Source: Levilactobacillus namurensis DSM 19117
GTDB taxonomy: Bacteria > Bacillota > Bacilli > Lactobacillales > Lactobacillaceae
DNA length: 64,000 nt
NCBI RefSeq assembly: GCF_001434785.1
Contig: NZ_AZDT01000016.1
Span: 36,289 to 100,288 of the forward strand
Direction of reading: 5' to 3'
Position numbers and translations under genes: made by a program
The notes under the pieces: model-generated
Database searches by the model: none
What the model saw: the letters and a program-made list of their open reading frames with translations, nothing else
What the model was told of the DNA's origin: nothing
Shown: in pieces, positions 32,180-40,645 of the stretch
Layout: each line of letters opens with the position of its first letter
Numbering within the stretch: the stretch's first letter is position 1

Positions 32180-33905
32180 CGACAGCATCTCCCTTCCGCA
32201 GTTGTGATTCTAGAATTTCTTGATAAGTCTTATTATGAGCTTTCAATTCCGCATGGGTGCCCTGGCCCACGATCTTTCCACCATCAATAACCAAGATGAG
32301 GTCCGCATCCGCAACGGTTGAGACCCGTTGTGCCACGATGACCGTCACCCCAGCCTGTACCTGGGCATCTTGCCGTAATTGTTGCCGTAGCAACGCATCG
32401 GTCTTGAAGTCCAGTGCGGAGAAGGAATCATCAAAGACGTATACACTGGCCCGTTTCAGAATCGTCCGCGCAATGACCAATCGTTGGCGCTGACCACCGG
32501 AGAAGTTATCCCCGTTCTGTTCAACCACCGCATCCAGTCCACCGGCTTCTTTCGTGAAGTCGGCCGCTTGAGCGACCGTTAACGCATGCCAGATTTGTTC
32601 ATCCGTTGCGTCCGCCATCCCGTAGACCATGTTGCTCCGAATCGTTCCGGAGAAGAGAACAGCCTTTTGCTGGGTGATGGAGATTGCCTGGTGTAAGGCC
32701 TGCTGACTAATAGCCGTCAAGCCCACCCCGTTCAGGCGAATCTGCCCACTTTCGGGGTCAAATAATCGAGGAATCAGGTTGACCAGTGTTGATTTACCGG
32801 ACCCCGTCCCACCAATAATGGCAACGGTTTGACCGGCTTGGGCTGAGAAGTTCACGTCACTTAACGCCAGCTTCTCAGCACCCGTATACCGAAAATCAAC
32901 ATGGTCAAACGCCAGACTCGCTTCCTGACTGGGTAAGTCCACGGGCTGGTCCGCGTCGTTGATCTTCGACTTCAGATCCATGACTTCGTTGATCCGTGCC
33001 GCAGAAGCTTGCGCCCGGGGCACAAAGACGAAGACCATGGAAACCATCATAAAGCTAATCAGAATCTGCATCGCGTAAGTCATAAATGCGACCAAATTCC
33101 CCACTTCCATCGCCTGATGGGCAATCAGTTGGCCCCCATACCAGACAATACCGATGTTGGTCCCGCTAATAATCAGCGTAATCACGGGGAACATCAACGA
33201 AACAATCATGAAGACTTTAATCCCAGTCTTGGTGTAGTCTTGGTTGGCGCCTTCAAACCGATCCTGTTCGAACTGGTCTTGATTGAACGCCCGGATGACC
33301 CGGACCCCCGTCAAGCCTTCACGGAAAATCAGGTTGATCCGGTCGATTTTCTTTTGCAGACTCTTGAACAAAGGAACCGCAAAGTACATGATTCCTCCAG
33401 TAAAGAGTGCCAATACGGGAAGTGCCACTAAAAAGACCAACGTTAACCGCGGACTCTTCAGGTAAGCTAAGACCCCCGCGCCAATCAGCATGATTGGCGC
33501 CATCAGCATCATCCGTAACATCTGTACCATGACGTTTTGAATCTGCACCACGTCGTTCGTGGTCCGCGTAATCAGGGAAGCATTCCCCACGGTCTCAAAC
33601 TCTTCTGTGGACGCAAACGTCACTTTTTTAAAAATTCCCGACCGAATCCGTTGCCCCATTTTCTGGGACTGGGTGGCGGCGAAATACACATTACCGGCCG
33701 CCCCGAGGACGCCGATAAAGCTCAGGAGTAACATCTGACCACCAACCCGCCAGATGTAGCCAATGTCGTTATTGGCAATCCCTTTGTCGATGATATTCGA
33801 GGTCAACGTGGGCAACGAGAGGTCACACGCTACTTGAACGATCATAAAGCCCACTGCTAGGGCCACTGCCCACCAATCAAGGTGTTTTCGGGCAAGTCGC
33901 ATCAT
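32172..33905 (-). CDS. ABC exporter half-transporter, degenerate ATPase subunit (LmrC-like)
   Basis: A 577-aa half-transporter with six membrane helices and a C-terminal ATPase. Walker A is GGTGSGKS and the signature FSGGQRQR is canonical. Walker B reads VYVFDDSFSALD, with Asp replacing the catalytic Glu. Degenerate and canonical halves are the pattern of LmrCD, BmrCD and TM287/288. First gene of the pair. Substrate unknown. Confidence 0.9.
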   Translation of the reverse strand: MMRLARKHLDWWAVALAVGFMIVQVACDLSLPTLTSNIIDKGIANNDIGYIWRVGGQMLLLSFIGVLGAAGNVYFAATQSQKMGQRIRSGIFKKVTFASTEEFETVGNASLITRTTNDVVQIQNVMVQMLRMMLMAPIMLIGAGVLAYLKSPRLTLVFLVALPVLALFTGGIMYFAVPLFKSLQKKIDRINLIFREGLTGVRVIRAFNQDQFEQDRFEGANQDYTKTGIKVFMIVSLMFPVITLIISGTNIGIVWYGGQLIAHQAMEVGNLVAFMTYAMQILISFMMVSMVFVFVPRAQASAARINEVMDLKSKINDADQPVDLPSQEASLAFDHVDFRYTGAEKLALSDVNFSAQAGQTVAIIGGTGSGKSTLVNLIPRLFDPESGQIRLNGVGLTAISQQALHQAISITQQKAVLFSGTIRSNMVYGMADATDEQIWHALTVAQAADFTKEAGGLDAVVEQNGDNFSGGQRQRLVIARTILKRASVYVFDDSFSALDFKTDALLRQQLRQDAQVQAGVTVIVAQRVSTVADADLILVIDGGKIVGQGTHAELKAHNKTYQEILESQLRKGDAVDA

Positions 33906-33945
33906 TTGATTTTGGCCTTCTTTCTATCATTTACGCTATAAAAAT

Positions 33946-33994
33946 TTGCAAAAAGCATATGCAACAATTATACTCGGATAACCTTCATTTGCAA
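33946..33994 (-). promoter_or_regulatory. Promoter of the ABC exporter operon with TTGCA repeats
   Basis: Minus strand: -35 TTGCAA (33989-33994), 16-bp spacer, -10 TATAAT (33967-33972). Just downstream, TTGCA/TGCAA arms (33946-33950 and 33960-33964) and a GCATATGC palindrome (33955-33962) overlap the expected start of transcription, a plausible operator. Confidence 0.6.
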
Positions 33995-34070
33995 TTATCA
34001 TCCCACGAACAAAACTGGTAATCCAATGAAAATTTGTTACAATATAACCACCGAAGGGAGTAAGCAAATC

Positions 34071-34400
34071 GTGGCGAGCAATTCAGATTCCATCTACAAC
34101 GTTTTGACCTATATTCACCGGCATCCCCAACAGGTTGCCTTCATTCAACAACGTAACAGTAACGTGGTTACCGTAGGCGTGCCTGACGACGTTCCCGTCG
34201 CCAACGTTGACCTCTACTTTCCGGATGGTCATCTAGTTGTCAACCGGATGAGTGAGGACTTTCTCGCCATGCACGGCGACCTACTCAACGATTTCTTTAT
34301 TCGCACACACGGTTCAAAGACCGCCTACCGGAACGTCTGGATCACCACGGGCCACGTGGTCGATCAACGGGCTTACCTGGTCGAGCTTTCATTCGAATAA
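34071..34400 (+). CDS. Uncharacterised 109-aa protein
   Basis: A small soluble protein (SDSIYNVLTYIHRHPQQV... ending AYLVELSFE) with no motif I recognise. I place the start at GTG 34071, with GAAGGGAG at 34053-34060. A longer frame from 34026 overlaps an extended -10 TGTTACAAT at 34035-34043, so its start would lie upstream of transcription. The mRNA leader would be only ~20 nt. Followed by a strong terminator, so it is monocistronic. Confidence 0.7.
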   Translation: MASNSDSIYNVLTYIHRHPQQVAFIQQRNSNVVTVGVPDDVPVANVDLYFPDGHLVVNRMSEDFLAMHGDLLNDFFIRTHGSKTAYRNVWITTGHVVDQRAYLVELSFE

Positions 34401-34410
34401 GGACAAGCCC

Positions 34411-34453
34411 AAAGAGGAGGCTAGGACATCGACTGTCCTAACCTCCTCTTTTT
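34411..34453 (+). terminator. Strong intrinsic terminator
   Basis: AAAGAGGAGG-c-TAGGACA (34411-34428) pairs with TGTCCTA-a-CCTCCTCTTT (34434-34451), one mismatch in 18, followed by more T. Confidence 0.92.
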
Positions 34454-34473
34454 TCACCTAAAATTGGAACCGC

Positions 34474-34680
34474 TCAGCGACTGACTAATGTTCTCGCCGC
34501 CCAGACACCACCAATCACGAGTATCAGCAGCAAGAAGACCTTGAAGAGGGCTGCAAACGCTAGTAAAACCACGCCCCCAACAATCACGGCCCCCACCAGT
34601 CCTAACAGCCAGCCGGCTAAGCCAAAAACTAGCCGTAAAACGAAAAACAGTAACACTAAGCATAACAGGCCTAAAATCAC
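34474..34680 (-). CDS. Small hydrophobic membrane protein
   Basis: A 68-aa, almost wholly hydrophobic protein with two or three membrane segments (about residues 2-20, 22-45 and 46-62) and a short basic tail (ARTLVSR). The GTG start at 34680 is supported by AGGAGG 8 nt upstream. It lies 42 nt after the GGDEF ORF on the same strand, possibly in its transcript. No family recognised. Confidence 0.6.
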   Translation of the reverse strand: MILGLLCLVLLFFVLRLVFGLAGWLLGLVGAVIVGGVVLLAFAALFKVFLLLILVIGGVWAARTLVSR

Positions 34681-34722
34681 ACAGAAGCCTCCTCATCTTA
34701 ATCGTCTACTCATCCCCGTCGC

Positions 34723-35301
34723 TTAATCGACCGTAATCTGCATCCGCCCGTTTTTCTTTGAGTGGTACAGGTTAGCATCGACTCGCTTGTAGAAGTCTAA
34801 CGGGTTACGGTCCTTCACTGCTAGTGAAGAAACACCGATGGACAAGGTGACGTGAATCACATTTTCATTGTACTTAACGGATAATTGGGCCACCGCGTTG
34901 AAGACATCTTGCGCGACCGCTTGTGCTTGTTCGACCTTATAACCGGGTAAGATCACGTTAAACTCTTCACCCCCGGTCCGATAAAGCGTCAGCGTTTCGC
35001 CGTCCTTTTTTAGGACGTTGCTGACCGCACTCGCAATCCCTTTTAACACTTCATCCCCGGCTAAATGTCCGTAGGTATCATTAATATGCTTAAAATGGTC
35101 GATATCGAACATAATCATCGCTAAATCCCGGTGATGGGCGACACTGTGCTGAAATTGGTACCCAATCTCGCGGTCGTACGCCGCGTAATTCTTAACGCGT
35201 GTCAGCGCATCCCAATTAGCCGCTTGGAACAACCGGTCTTTGATTCGCCGGTCTTTATTCTGTAACTTAAAGTACCCGTACATCAATCCTGCTAAGATCA
35301 T
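34723..35301 (-). CDS. GGDEF-domain protein (diguanylate cyclase), C-terminal part of a split locus
   Basis: A 192-aa ORF: a short hydrophobic N-terminus (MILAGLMYGYF), a linker helix, then a complete GGDEF domain with FDIDHFKHINDTYGHLAGDE and an intact active-site motif RTGGEEF (GGEEF at residues 110-114). No RxxD inhibitory site is seen just upstream. It should make c-di-GMP if dimerised. Its start overlaps the stop of the upstream membrane ORF by 4 nt (ATGA). The hydrophobic N-terminus is too short to stand alone, suggesting the two were or are one protein. Confidence 0.85.
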   Translation of the reverse strand: MILAGLMYGYFKLQNKDRRIKDRLFQAANWDALTRVKNYAAYDREIGYQFQHSVAHHRDLAMIMFDIDHFKHINDTYGHLAGDEVLKGIASAVSNVLKKDGETLTLYRTGGEEFNVILPGYKVEQAQAVAQDVFNAVAQLSVKYNENVIHVTLSIGVSSLAVKDRNPLDFYKRVDANLYHSKKNGRMQITVD

Positions 35302-35846
35302 GTAGTTATGAGCTCTTCAACGTAGGTCCGCCACGAAAGCGAGAAGCGAAACTTGACGAAGAGCCACAGTGCCATGGCAAAAATCAACGTCGTCATGAGG
35401 TACCGCATTAGAGGATGCGGCCACATCCGGACGCTCTGCGCATAGGCCACCACGTAAAAGGCCCCGAAGATGAAAGTGTATACCCACGACAACGGCTCTT
35501 GAATGTTGCCGTTGATCAGCATGAACACCACCGCCACAATGACAATCATCCAATAAGGAATCCGTATCTGGAGAAAATACGCGACGAACAGTAGAATCAG
35601 TAACTGGAAGCTCGTGAACGTCCACGATAGGTGACTGTCCCGGACCAACATTTGTAACGCTAAGATCGATACGGATGCACACAGTGCCCCCACCCAGATC
35701 TGGACGTGGTTCAGATTGACAGGTTTATTCAAAGATTCTGCTTTTGCAGTCACCCAATTAAAGATTGACCAGTACAGGGTAATAACCCCTAACACAAAGA
35801 AAATACTAGTCACAAACGGGGGAACTAGCCACATGGACCAGGTCAT
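35298..35846 (-). CDS. Membrane sensor-like protein, N-terminal part of a split GGDEF locus
   Basis: A 182-aa protein with about five or six membrane helices, no recognised sensory fold, and an end at VEELITT just before the GGDEF ORF. The ATG at 35846 has GAGGAG 11 nt upstream; an ATG at 35864 would contain that site in its coding sequence. Joined in the other frame to the downstream ORF, it would give a ~375-aa membrane diguanylate cyclase of usual layout. A natural frameshift, a sequencing error or genuine translational coupling are all possible. Confidence 0.7.
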   Translation of the reverse strand: MTWSMWLVPPFVTSIFFVLGVITLYWSIFNWVTAKAESLNKPVNLNHVQIWVGALCASVSILALQMLVRDSHLSWTFTSFQLLILLFVAYFLQIRIPYWMIVIVAVVFMLINGNIQEPLSWVYTFIFGAFYVVAYAQSVRMWPHPLMRYLMTTLIFAMALWLFVKFRFSLSWRTYVEELITT

Positions 35847-36014
35847 TGATATCAGGCTCCTCATTAATTAAAGTTCAATCGATTAGTCGCATCGTTAATA
35901 AACCGATTCGCTATTTTAGCGGTTAATAAGATTAACATCTACCACTACTATAAAACATTTTTCGTCTTAAAACCATAAAATATACATTATCCAAGCTAGT
36001 TATTCAGACTTATC

Positions 36015-36028
36015 TGGGAACGTTCCCA
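36015..36028. promoter_or_regulatory. 14-bp palindrome between GGDEF and EAL genes (cre-like)
   Basis: TGGGAACGTTCCCA is a perfect palindrome with a CG centre in the divergent intergenic region. It fits the CcpA cre consensus TGWNANCGNTNWCA at all but the two W positions. It could serve CcpA or another LacI-type regulator. The rest of 35847-36124 is AT-rich promoter-like DNA. Confidence 0.45.
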
Positions 36029-36124
36029 TAAAAATCGCTATTTTTAGGCCCGTGGGGCTACTCAGCTTCCAGAAAATACAGTATCATAAAGACACTGACT
36101 CAAGTTAAGGAGGTAGGATTGGTC

Positions 36125-36796
36125 ATGTACCGTTATTTTTTACAACCCCAATTGGACGCGTCCAATAACTCGTTGATTGGTTACGAACTCTTAATTCGCC
36201 AACAGGTTGCTGGTAAATGGGTTCTCCCCCACGATTTTGCGTCCATCCCCATTGACGTCCAAGCCGATCTCATTCGCCGGACCGCTCAGAAAATCATCTT
36301 AAAGGTTGGCTCGGTCTCTTTCAACACCAACCAGAGCCAATTCATCGACCCCACCATCGCGCAAGCCATTCTATCCGCGCAAAAACAGATTTACCCAATG
36401 AACCTTGTCTTGGAAGTCACCGAAGAAGTGACCGACCAACATGTAACGAACCAACAAATTATTGACCAAGTTCACTACTTTGACGAACATGGCATCCAAC
36501 TCAGCCTAGATGATATCGGCACGGGGATTAACACCTACGACCACATCAAACCGATTCTTCCCTACGCGAGCGAAATCAAATTCGCCATGCAGAATTTTCG
36601 TCAGGAAGGGCGGGCCGCTGAGATTCCCGATGCCCTTGCCTTTTGGAAACAGGTTGCTGACCAGCACCGCTTACGGCTGATCCTGGAAGGGGTCGAAAAT
36701 CAAGCCGAACACGATATGGCCAACGATCTCGGCATCGACTACCGCCAAGGCTGGTTCTACGGCAAGCCCCACTTACTCAAACTCGATGGTGATTAA
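36125..36796 (+). CDS. EAL-domain protein (putative c-di-GMP phosphodiesterase)
   Basis: A 223-aa stand-alone EAL domain. The first motif is YELLIR (ELL for EAL, Glu21 kept). Then come SFNTNQ, LEVTEE, the LDDIGTG metal motif, EIKFAM, LEGVEN and QGWFYGKP. Most catalytic residues of active phosphodiesterases appear present, so c-di-GMP hydrolysis is plausible, though the ELL variant leaves doubt. ATG at 36125 with AAGGAGG (36107-36113); a TTG at 36119 is an alternative. Divergent from the GGDEF pair. Confidence 0.87.
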   Translation: MYRYFLQPQLDASNNSLIGYELLIRQQVAGKWVLPHDFASIPIDVQADLIRRTAQKIILKVGSVSFNTNQSQFIDPTIAQAILSAQKQIYPMNLVLEVTEEVTDQHVTNQQIIDQVHYFDEHGIQLSLDDIGTGINTYDHIKPILPYASEIKFAMQNFRQEGRAAEIPDALAFWKQVADQHRLRLILEGVENQAEHDMANDLGIDYRQGWFYGKPHLLKLDGD

Positions 36797-36828
36797 AAAT
36801 GAGCACCCCAAAAACGGGATGCTCATTT
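36797..36828. terminator. Bidirectional terminator between EAL and LCP genes
   Basis: AAATGAGCACCCC (36797-36809) pairs with GGGATGCTCATTT (36816-36828), with one G-U or A-C mismatch, and A/T-rich flanks for both converging genes. Confidence 0.82.
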
Positions 36829-36841
36829 AGTTTGCCATAAT

Positions 36842-37888
36842 TTAGTAACCACCGCCACCGCTATTCTCACCATTCTGTGCAGTTGTGGTACTGGTTGCTT
36901 GGCCCGTTGAATCCTGGTCAGTGGTTAACGCAATCTGACCGGTCGTGGCGTGAGCCAACCCCAATCCCGTCCGAATGAAGTTCGTGACCCGTTGGAGTTC
37001 TTTTTGACTCGCCACTTCCATACTTTGCGCATTCAACATCTCACTGGTTCCCTGTAAGTGGGTACTCTTGATGTGGTGGGTCGCACTCCGGTAGCTACGG
37101 ACCAACGCAGTCAGGTCATTGAAGGTCAAGTCAGTCTGGGTCTGCTTACTCAAGGAACTAATAAAGTCCTGGTTTAGCAACGTCGAAACCGAATTACTTT
37201 GATTCAACAACGCCATAATGACCTTCCGTTGCCGCGTTTGACGTCCATAATCCCCTTTAGGGTCATCATCCCGCATCCGCGCGTAAGCTAAGGCCTTCTT
37301 CCCGTTCATGTGGGTGGCGACCCCCTTTTTAAACGTGAACCCGCCGTAACTAAAGCTAAGGGACGGCTTCAGGGTCACCCCACCCACTTCATCGATGATC
37401 TTTTCCATTCCCCCCATGTTGATGATGGCGTAGAAATCAATGGGGATGTTCAACATTTTTTGAACGGTGGTAATGGCCGTTTTGGACTTTCCGTACGCGT
37501 AGGCTGCGTTGATCTTCGCGGGCGAAAGGTTCTCATACCCGGGGATGTTGACGGCCGTGTCCCGCGGGATACTGGTAATCGTCGTCTTATTGGTCGTTGG
37601 ATTGATGGTCACCACCATCATGCTATCCGTACGTCCTTGAAACGTCCGACCTAGGGCCCCGGTATCCGTCCCCATCAACAGGATCGAAATCGGCTTTTTT
37701 TGTGCGAGTTGCTTATTCACGTTCCGCAATTTCGTCACGCCCGAAGCCTTATAGGATTGCTTAACGGAGTTCTGGAGACTCTGATAGCGATGCATCCCGT
37801 AAGCCACCCCACCGATGATTAACGCGAGTAGGAGAAACAGGAGGGTATTTCGAACTGGGTGTCGCCGTCTGATTTGTCGTCGTTGCAT
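36842..37888 (-). CDS. LytR-CpsA-Psr (LCP) family protein
   Basis: A 348-aa protein with a basic N-terminus, one membrane helix (about residues 13-32) and an extracellular LCP domain. Motifs include GRTDSMMVVTINP, SIPRDTAVNIPGY, the NAAYAYG segment and ARMRDDDPKGDYGRQTRQ with catalytic Arg/Asp. LCP enzymes attach wall teichoic acid or capsule to peptidoglycan. The last ~35 residues are Thr/Gln/Gly-rich and low complexity. Confidence 0.93.
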   Translation of the reverse strand: MQRRQIRRRHPVRNTLLFLLLALIIGGVAYGMHRYQSLQNSVKQSYKASGVTKLRNVNKQLAQKKPISILLMGTDTGALGRTFQGRTDSMMVVTINPTTNKTTITSIPRDTAVNIPGYENLSPAKINAAYAYGKSKTAITTVQKMLNIPIDFYAIINMGGMEKIIDEVGGVTLKPSLSFSYGGFTFKKGVATHMNGKKALAYARMRDDDPKGDYGRQTRQRKVIMALLNQSNSVSTLLNQDFISSLSKQTQTDLTFNDLTALVRSYRSATHHIKSTHLQGTSEMLNAQSMEVASQKELQRVTNFIRTGLGLAHATTGQIALTTDQDSTGQATSTTTAQNGENSGGGGY

Positions 37889-38012
37889 TGCTTAGTTAGC
37901 CATCCTTTCGCCCGCATGGTTACAATGGTGCGGGATTTACTGATTCCCCCATTATAGGGAGTGCATCTTAAAGATTTCTAAGCCCCCCTGAATCTTTACC
38001 AAAACCCAAGAA

Positions 38013-39035
38013 TTAAGCATCCTGCGGTTGTTCCGCCAATAATTGCACCAGTGCCGCTGCCGGAATCTTACCGAAGTAACTGGCGACATCCAGTTGTGCA
38101 AAGACTGCTTGAATCGCTTCAGGCGTGTACGCAATGCCTTGCAACCGGTCAGTGACCTCCGTAATGGGCCGCTGACCGAAGAAGTCCCCGTGAATCTGAA
38201 TCGCTGCGATATGTCCCTGGACCACGTTCAGGTCAAATTCGACGGTTCCGGCCGCAAAATGCTTCCGTCGCGTCACGGCATAGTCTGGATCACTTCCGTA
38301 GATCCAGTCCCAATTATTAAAGTACTGGTCGACCAGTTGCTGAATGCCTTCCTGATCCGTCGCGGTCAATTGGTAGCGTCGAGCTGCCGCTAAGTCCGTG
38401 ACCCCCAAGATTTCTTTGGCCAAGGTATCCCGAAACGCTTCGATCGTCAGGTGTTGGTACTTAGGCTCAAAGTACGGGCGCAAGTTCGTCACCCGACTCT
38501 TGACCGACTTGATGCCTTTAGTGGCCAATTTATCCGCCGGCACATTTAAGGCGTTGGCAATCTGGGTCTGATCAACGTCATACATCAAGGTTCCGTGGGA
38601 GAACATACGTCCTCGTTCCACGTGCATTGCATTACCGGAGAATTTTTGACCATTGATCGTCAAGTCGTTCCGACCGGTCATCGCCGCACCAGTGGCCCCC
38701 ATTTGATGGAGGGCCTTAATCACCGGATCCGTGAACCGCTTGAAATTCCCCACAGCATCCCCATCGTCTCGGGTAATGAAGCTAAAGCTGACATTCCCCA
38801 AGTCATCGTAGACCGCACCACCGCCAGATGTCCGTCGGGTCAAAATAATCTGGTGATCCCGGACGTACTGTTGGTTGATCTCCGCTAGAACGTTCTGGTA
38901 TCGGCCCACAATAATGCATGGAGAATTAATATAGAAATACAAAATCGGTTCCGTCAAATCGGCATGTTCCATGAGATAGGTCTCCACCGCCAAGTTGCGG
39001 CGAATATCTGTACTTTCACTGGTTAAATAACGCAT
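38013..39035 (-). CDS. lplA: Lipoate--protein ligase
   Basis: A 340-aa LplA with catalytic and C-terminal domains. RRTSGGGAVYDDLGN and the later KFSGNAMHVERGRMFSHGTLM segment match the family, which activates lipoate with ATP and transfers it to lipoyl-domain lysines. GGGAGTGA lies just upstream of the ATG. Possible substrates include the GcvH-like protein at 8910-9212 and E2 subunits elsewhere. It is apparently monocistronic. Confidence 0.94.
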   Translation of the reverse strand: MRYLTSESTDIRRNLAVETYLMEHADLTEPILYFYINSPCIIVGRYQNVLAEINQQYVRDHQIILTRRTSGGGAVYDDLGNVSFSFITRDDGDAVGNFKRFTDPVIKALHQMGATGAAMTGRNDLTINGQKFSGNAMHVERGRMFSHGTLMYDVDQTQIANALNVPADKLATKGIKSVKSRVTNLRPYFEPKYQHLTIEAFRDTLAKEILGVTDLAAARRYQLTATDQEGIQQLVDQYFNNWDWIYGSDPDYAVTRRKHFAAGTVEFDLNVVQGHIAAIQIHGDFFGQRPITEVTDRLQGIAYTPEAIQAVFAQLDVASYFGKIPAAALVQLLAEQPQDA

Positions 39036-39086
39036 CTCGTCACTCCCTAAGATAGTCTTGGGTCTATCTTACCACTGATGTAAGCG

Positions 39087-40502
39087 TTATCGGTTGACCA
39101 ATTCTGACCGTACCCGACTGTGATGATACCCGTAACCGCCATAAACCAACAGACCAATGACCACCCAGATTCCGAAGGCCTCCCAGGTGAACCGCTGGAG
39201 CTGACTCATCAGATAAAGGCAGGCTAAAAACGAAATAATGGGTAACCAGGGATAGCCGGGAACCTTAAAGGCCGTATCGAGGTTCTTGAACCGTGCGTCT
39301 CGCCGTAAGAAGACGATTCCTAACGAGACCATGGCAAACGCCGACAGGGTCCCGATATTCACGAGCTCCGCAATCTTATCAATGGGAATCACGGCCGCAA
39401 AGACACTCGCAATCCCCCCAAAGATCCAAGTATTGACCACGGGAACCTGAGTCTTGGTGTTCAAGCGCATCAGGGGCCGTGGTAACAGGCCATCCCGACT
39501 AATCGCAAAGAGCAACCGGGTTCCCCCGTAGGACATCACAATCAGGACCGTCGTCATCCCCACAATGGCCCCAAAGGAAACCACGCCCGCTGCCCAATCC
39601 TGGTGAATCAGGTTGAGTGCTAAGGCCACCGGGTCGGCAACGTTCAACCGACTATAAGGGACCACGCCAACCAGGACTGCGGCTAACCCAATGTAAAGAA
39701 CCGCCGCCACTAGCAAGGACGCAATGATACCAATCGGCATATTTCGCTTAGGATTCTTGACTTCCTCACTCGCCGTCGAAACGGCATCAAACCCAATATA
39801 CGCGTAAAAGGCCACCGCGGCTCCCTTAAAGACACCGTTGACCCCAAATGGCAATAGCGGGTGGTAGTTAGCTGGCCGGACGTAGAAAATCGCGATGCCG
39901 ATAAATAAGAGAATCACCAAGATCTTAACCACTACCATGACGTTATTGACCTTAGCCGACTCCCGGATGCCCTGTGAGAGCAAGCCCGCCACGATCAGCG
40001 TAATGCCTAACGCAATGATGTCGATGCCCCCGCCCTGAACGCCCGCCGTGCCGGACGCTGCCCGCCAAAAGGACGGCAGGGTCACCCCGAAGCCGCGTAA
40101 GAGGTTCTGAAAGTACGACGACCAGCTCACCGCGACCGACGAGACCGCAAATAAATATTCCGAGATCAACGCCCATCCTAACAACCAAGCGGCAAATTCA
40201 CCGAAGACGGCGTACACGTAGGTATAGGCACTCCCGGCCAGTGGAATGGTCGAGGAAAACTCCGAGTAACACAGCGCGGCCAACGCACAGACTACGACCG
40301 CAATCATAAAGGAAAACATGACGCCGGGGCCCGCATACTTGGCCGCAATGAGTCCCGGGGTGATGAAGATACCTGACCCCACAATGGCGCCGATTCCCAT
40401 GGTCGTCAGACTAAACGCCGTTAGGGTCTTCGCCAACCCCGTCTTCCGATAAAGGTCCGTCTGAACGGGTTTCTTCACAAACAGGTGCCACGATTGGTGC
40501 AT
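39087..40502 (-). CDS. APC-family amino acid permease
   Basis: A 471-aa permease with about twelve membrane helices. The helix 1 motif GIGAIVGSGIFITPG and YIGFDAVSTASEEVKNPKRNMP are typical of the cationic amino acid transporter (YfnA-like) subgroup. Substrate cannot be read from sequence. An AT-rich region upstream (about 40520-40570) probably holds its promoter. Confidence 0.9.
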   Translation of the reverse strand: MHQSWHLFVKKPVQTDLYRKTGLAKTLTAFSLTTMGIGAIVGSGIFITPGLIAAKYAGPGVMFSFMIAVVVCALAALCYSEFSSTIPLAGSAYTYVYAVFGEFAAWLLGWALISEYLFAVSSVAVSWSSYFQNLLRGFGVTLPSFWRAASGTAGVQGGGIDIIALGITLIVAGLLSQGIRESAKVNNVMVVVKILVILLFIGIAIFYVRPANYHPLLPFGVNGVFKGAAVAFYAYIGFDAVSTASEEVKNPKRNMPIGIIASLLVAAVLYIGLAAVLVGVVPYSRLNVADPVALALNLIHQDWAAGVVSFGAIVGMTTVLIVMSYGGTRLLFAISRDGLLPRPLMRLNTKTQVPVVNTWIFGGIASVFAAVIPIDKIAELVNIGTLSAFAMVSLGIVFLRRDARFKNLDTAFKVPGYPWLPIISFLACLYLMSQLQRFTWEAFGIWVVIGLLVYGGYGYHHSRVRSELVNR

Positions 40503-40599
40503 CTTGGTCCCTCCCTTCTAAAAATTTAAAATGAGAATAAGATTAGATTAATTAACACATTTTAATTTTATTCGGTCCACTTGTCAATGGGTGGCTTCT

Positions 40600-40635
40600 A
40601 AAAAAGCGATGACCGGTCAATCCCAGTCATCGCTT
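40600..40635 (-). terminator. Intrinsic terminator of ktrAB
   Basis: Minus strand AAGCGATGACTGG pairs with CCGGTCATCGCTT (one mismatch), followed by a T-run. Confidence 0.86.
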
Positions 40636-40645
40636 CCAATCTGCT

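Noticed and set aside
34454..34696. 80-codon minus-strand frame overlapping the small hydrophobic protein
   Set aside because: It runs into the terminator at its 3' end and lacks a membrane or domain pattern; the GTG frame at 34680 with AGGAGG is preferred.
36015..36028. Calling the TGGGAACGTTCCCA palindrome a definite CcpA site
   Set aside because: Both W positions of the cre consensus are G/C, so it is kept only as a cre-like candidate.
37909..37932. CCCGCA/TGCGGG inverted repeat between lplA and the LCP gene
   Set aside because: A short imperfect hairpin without a T-run; too weak to call a terminator or operator.
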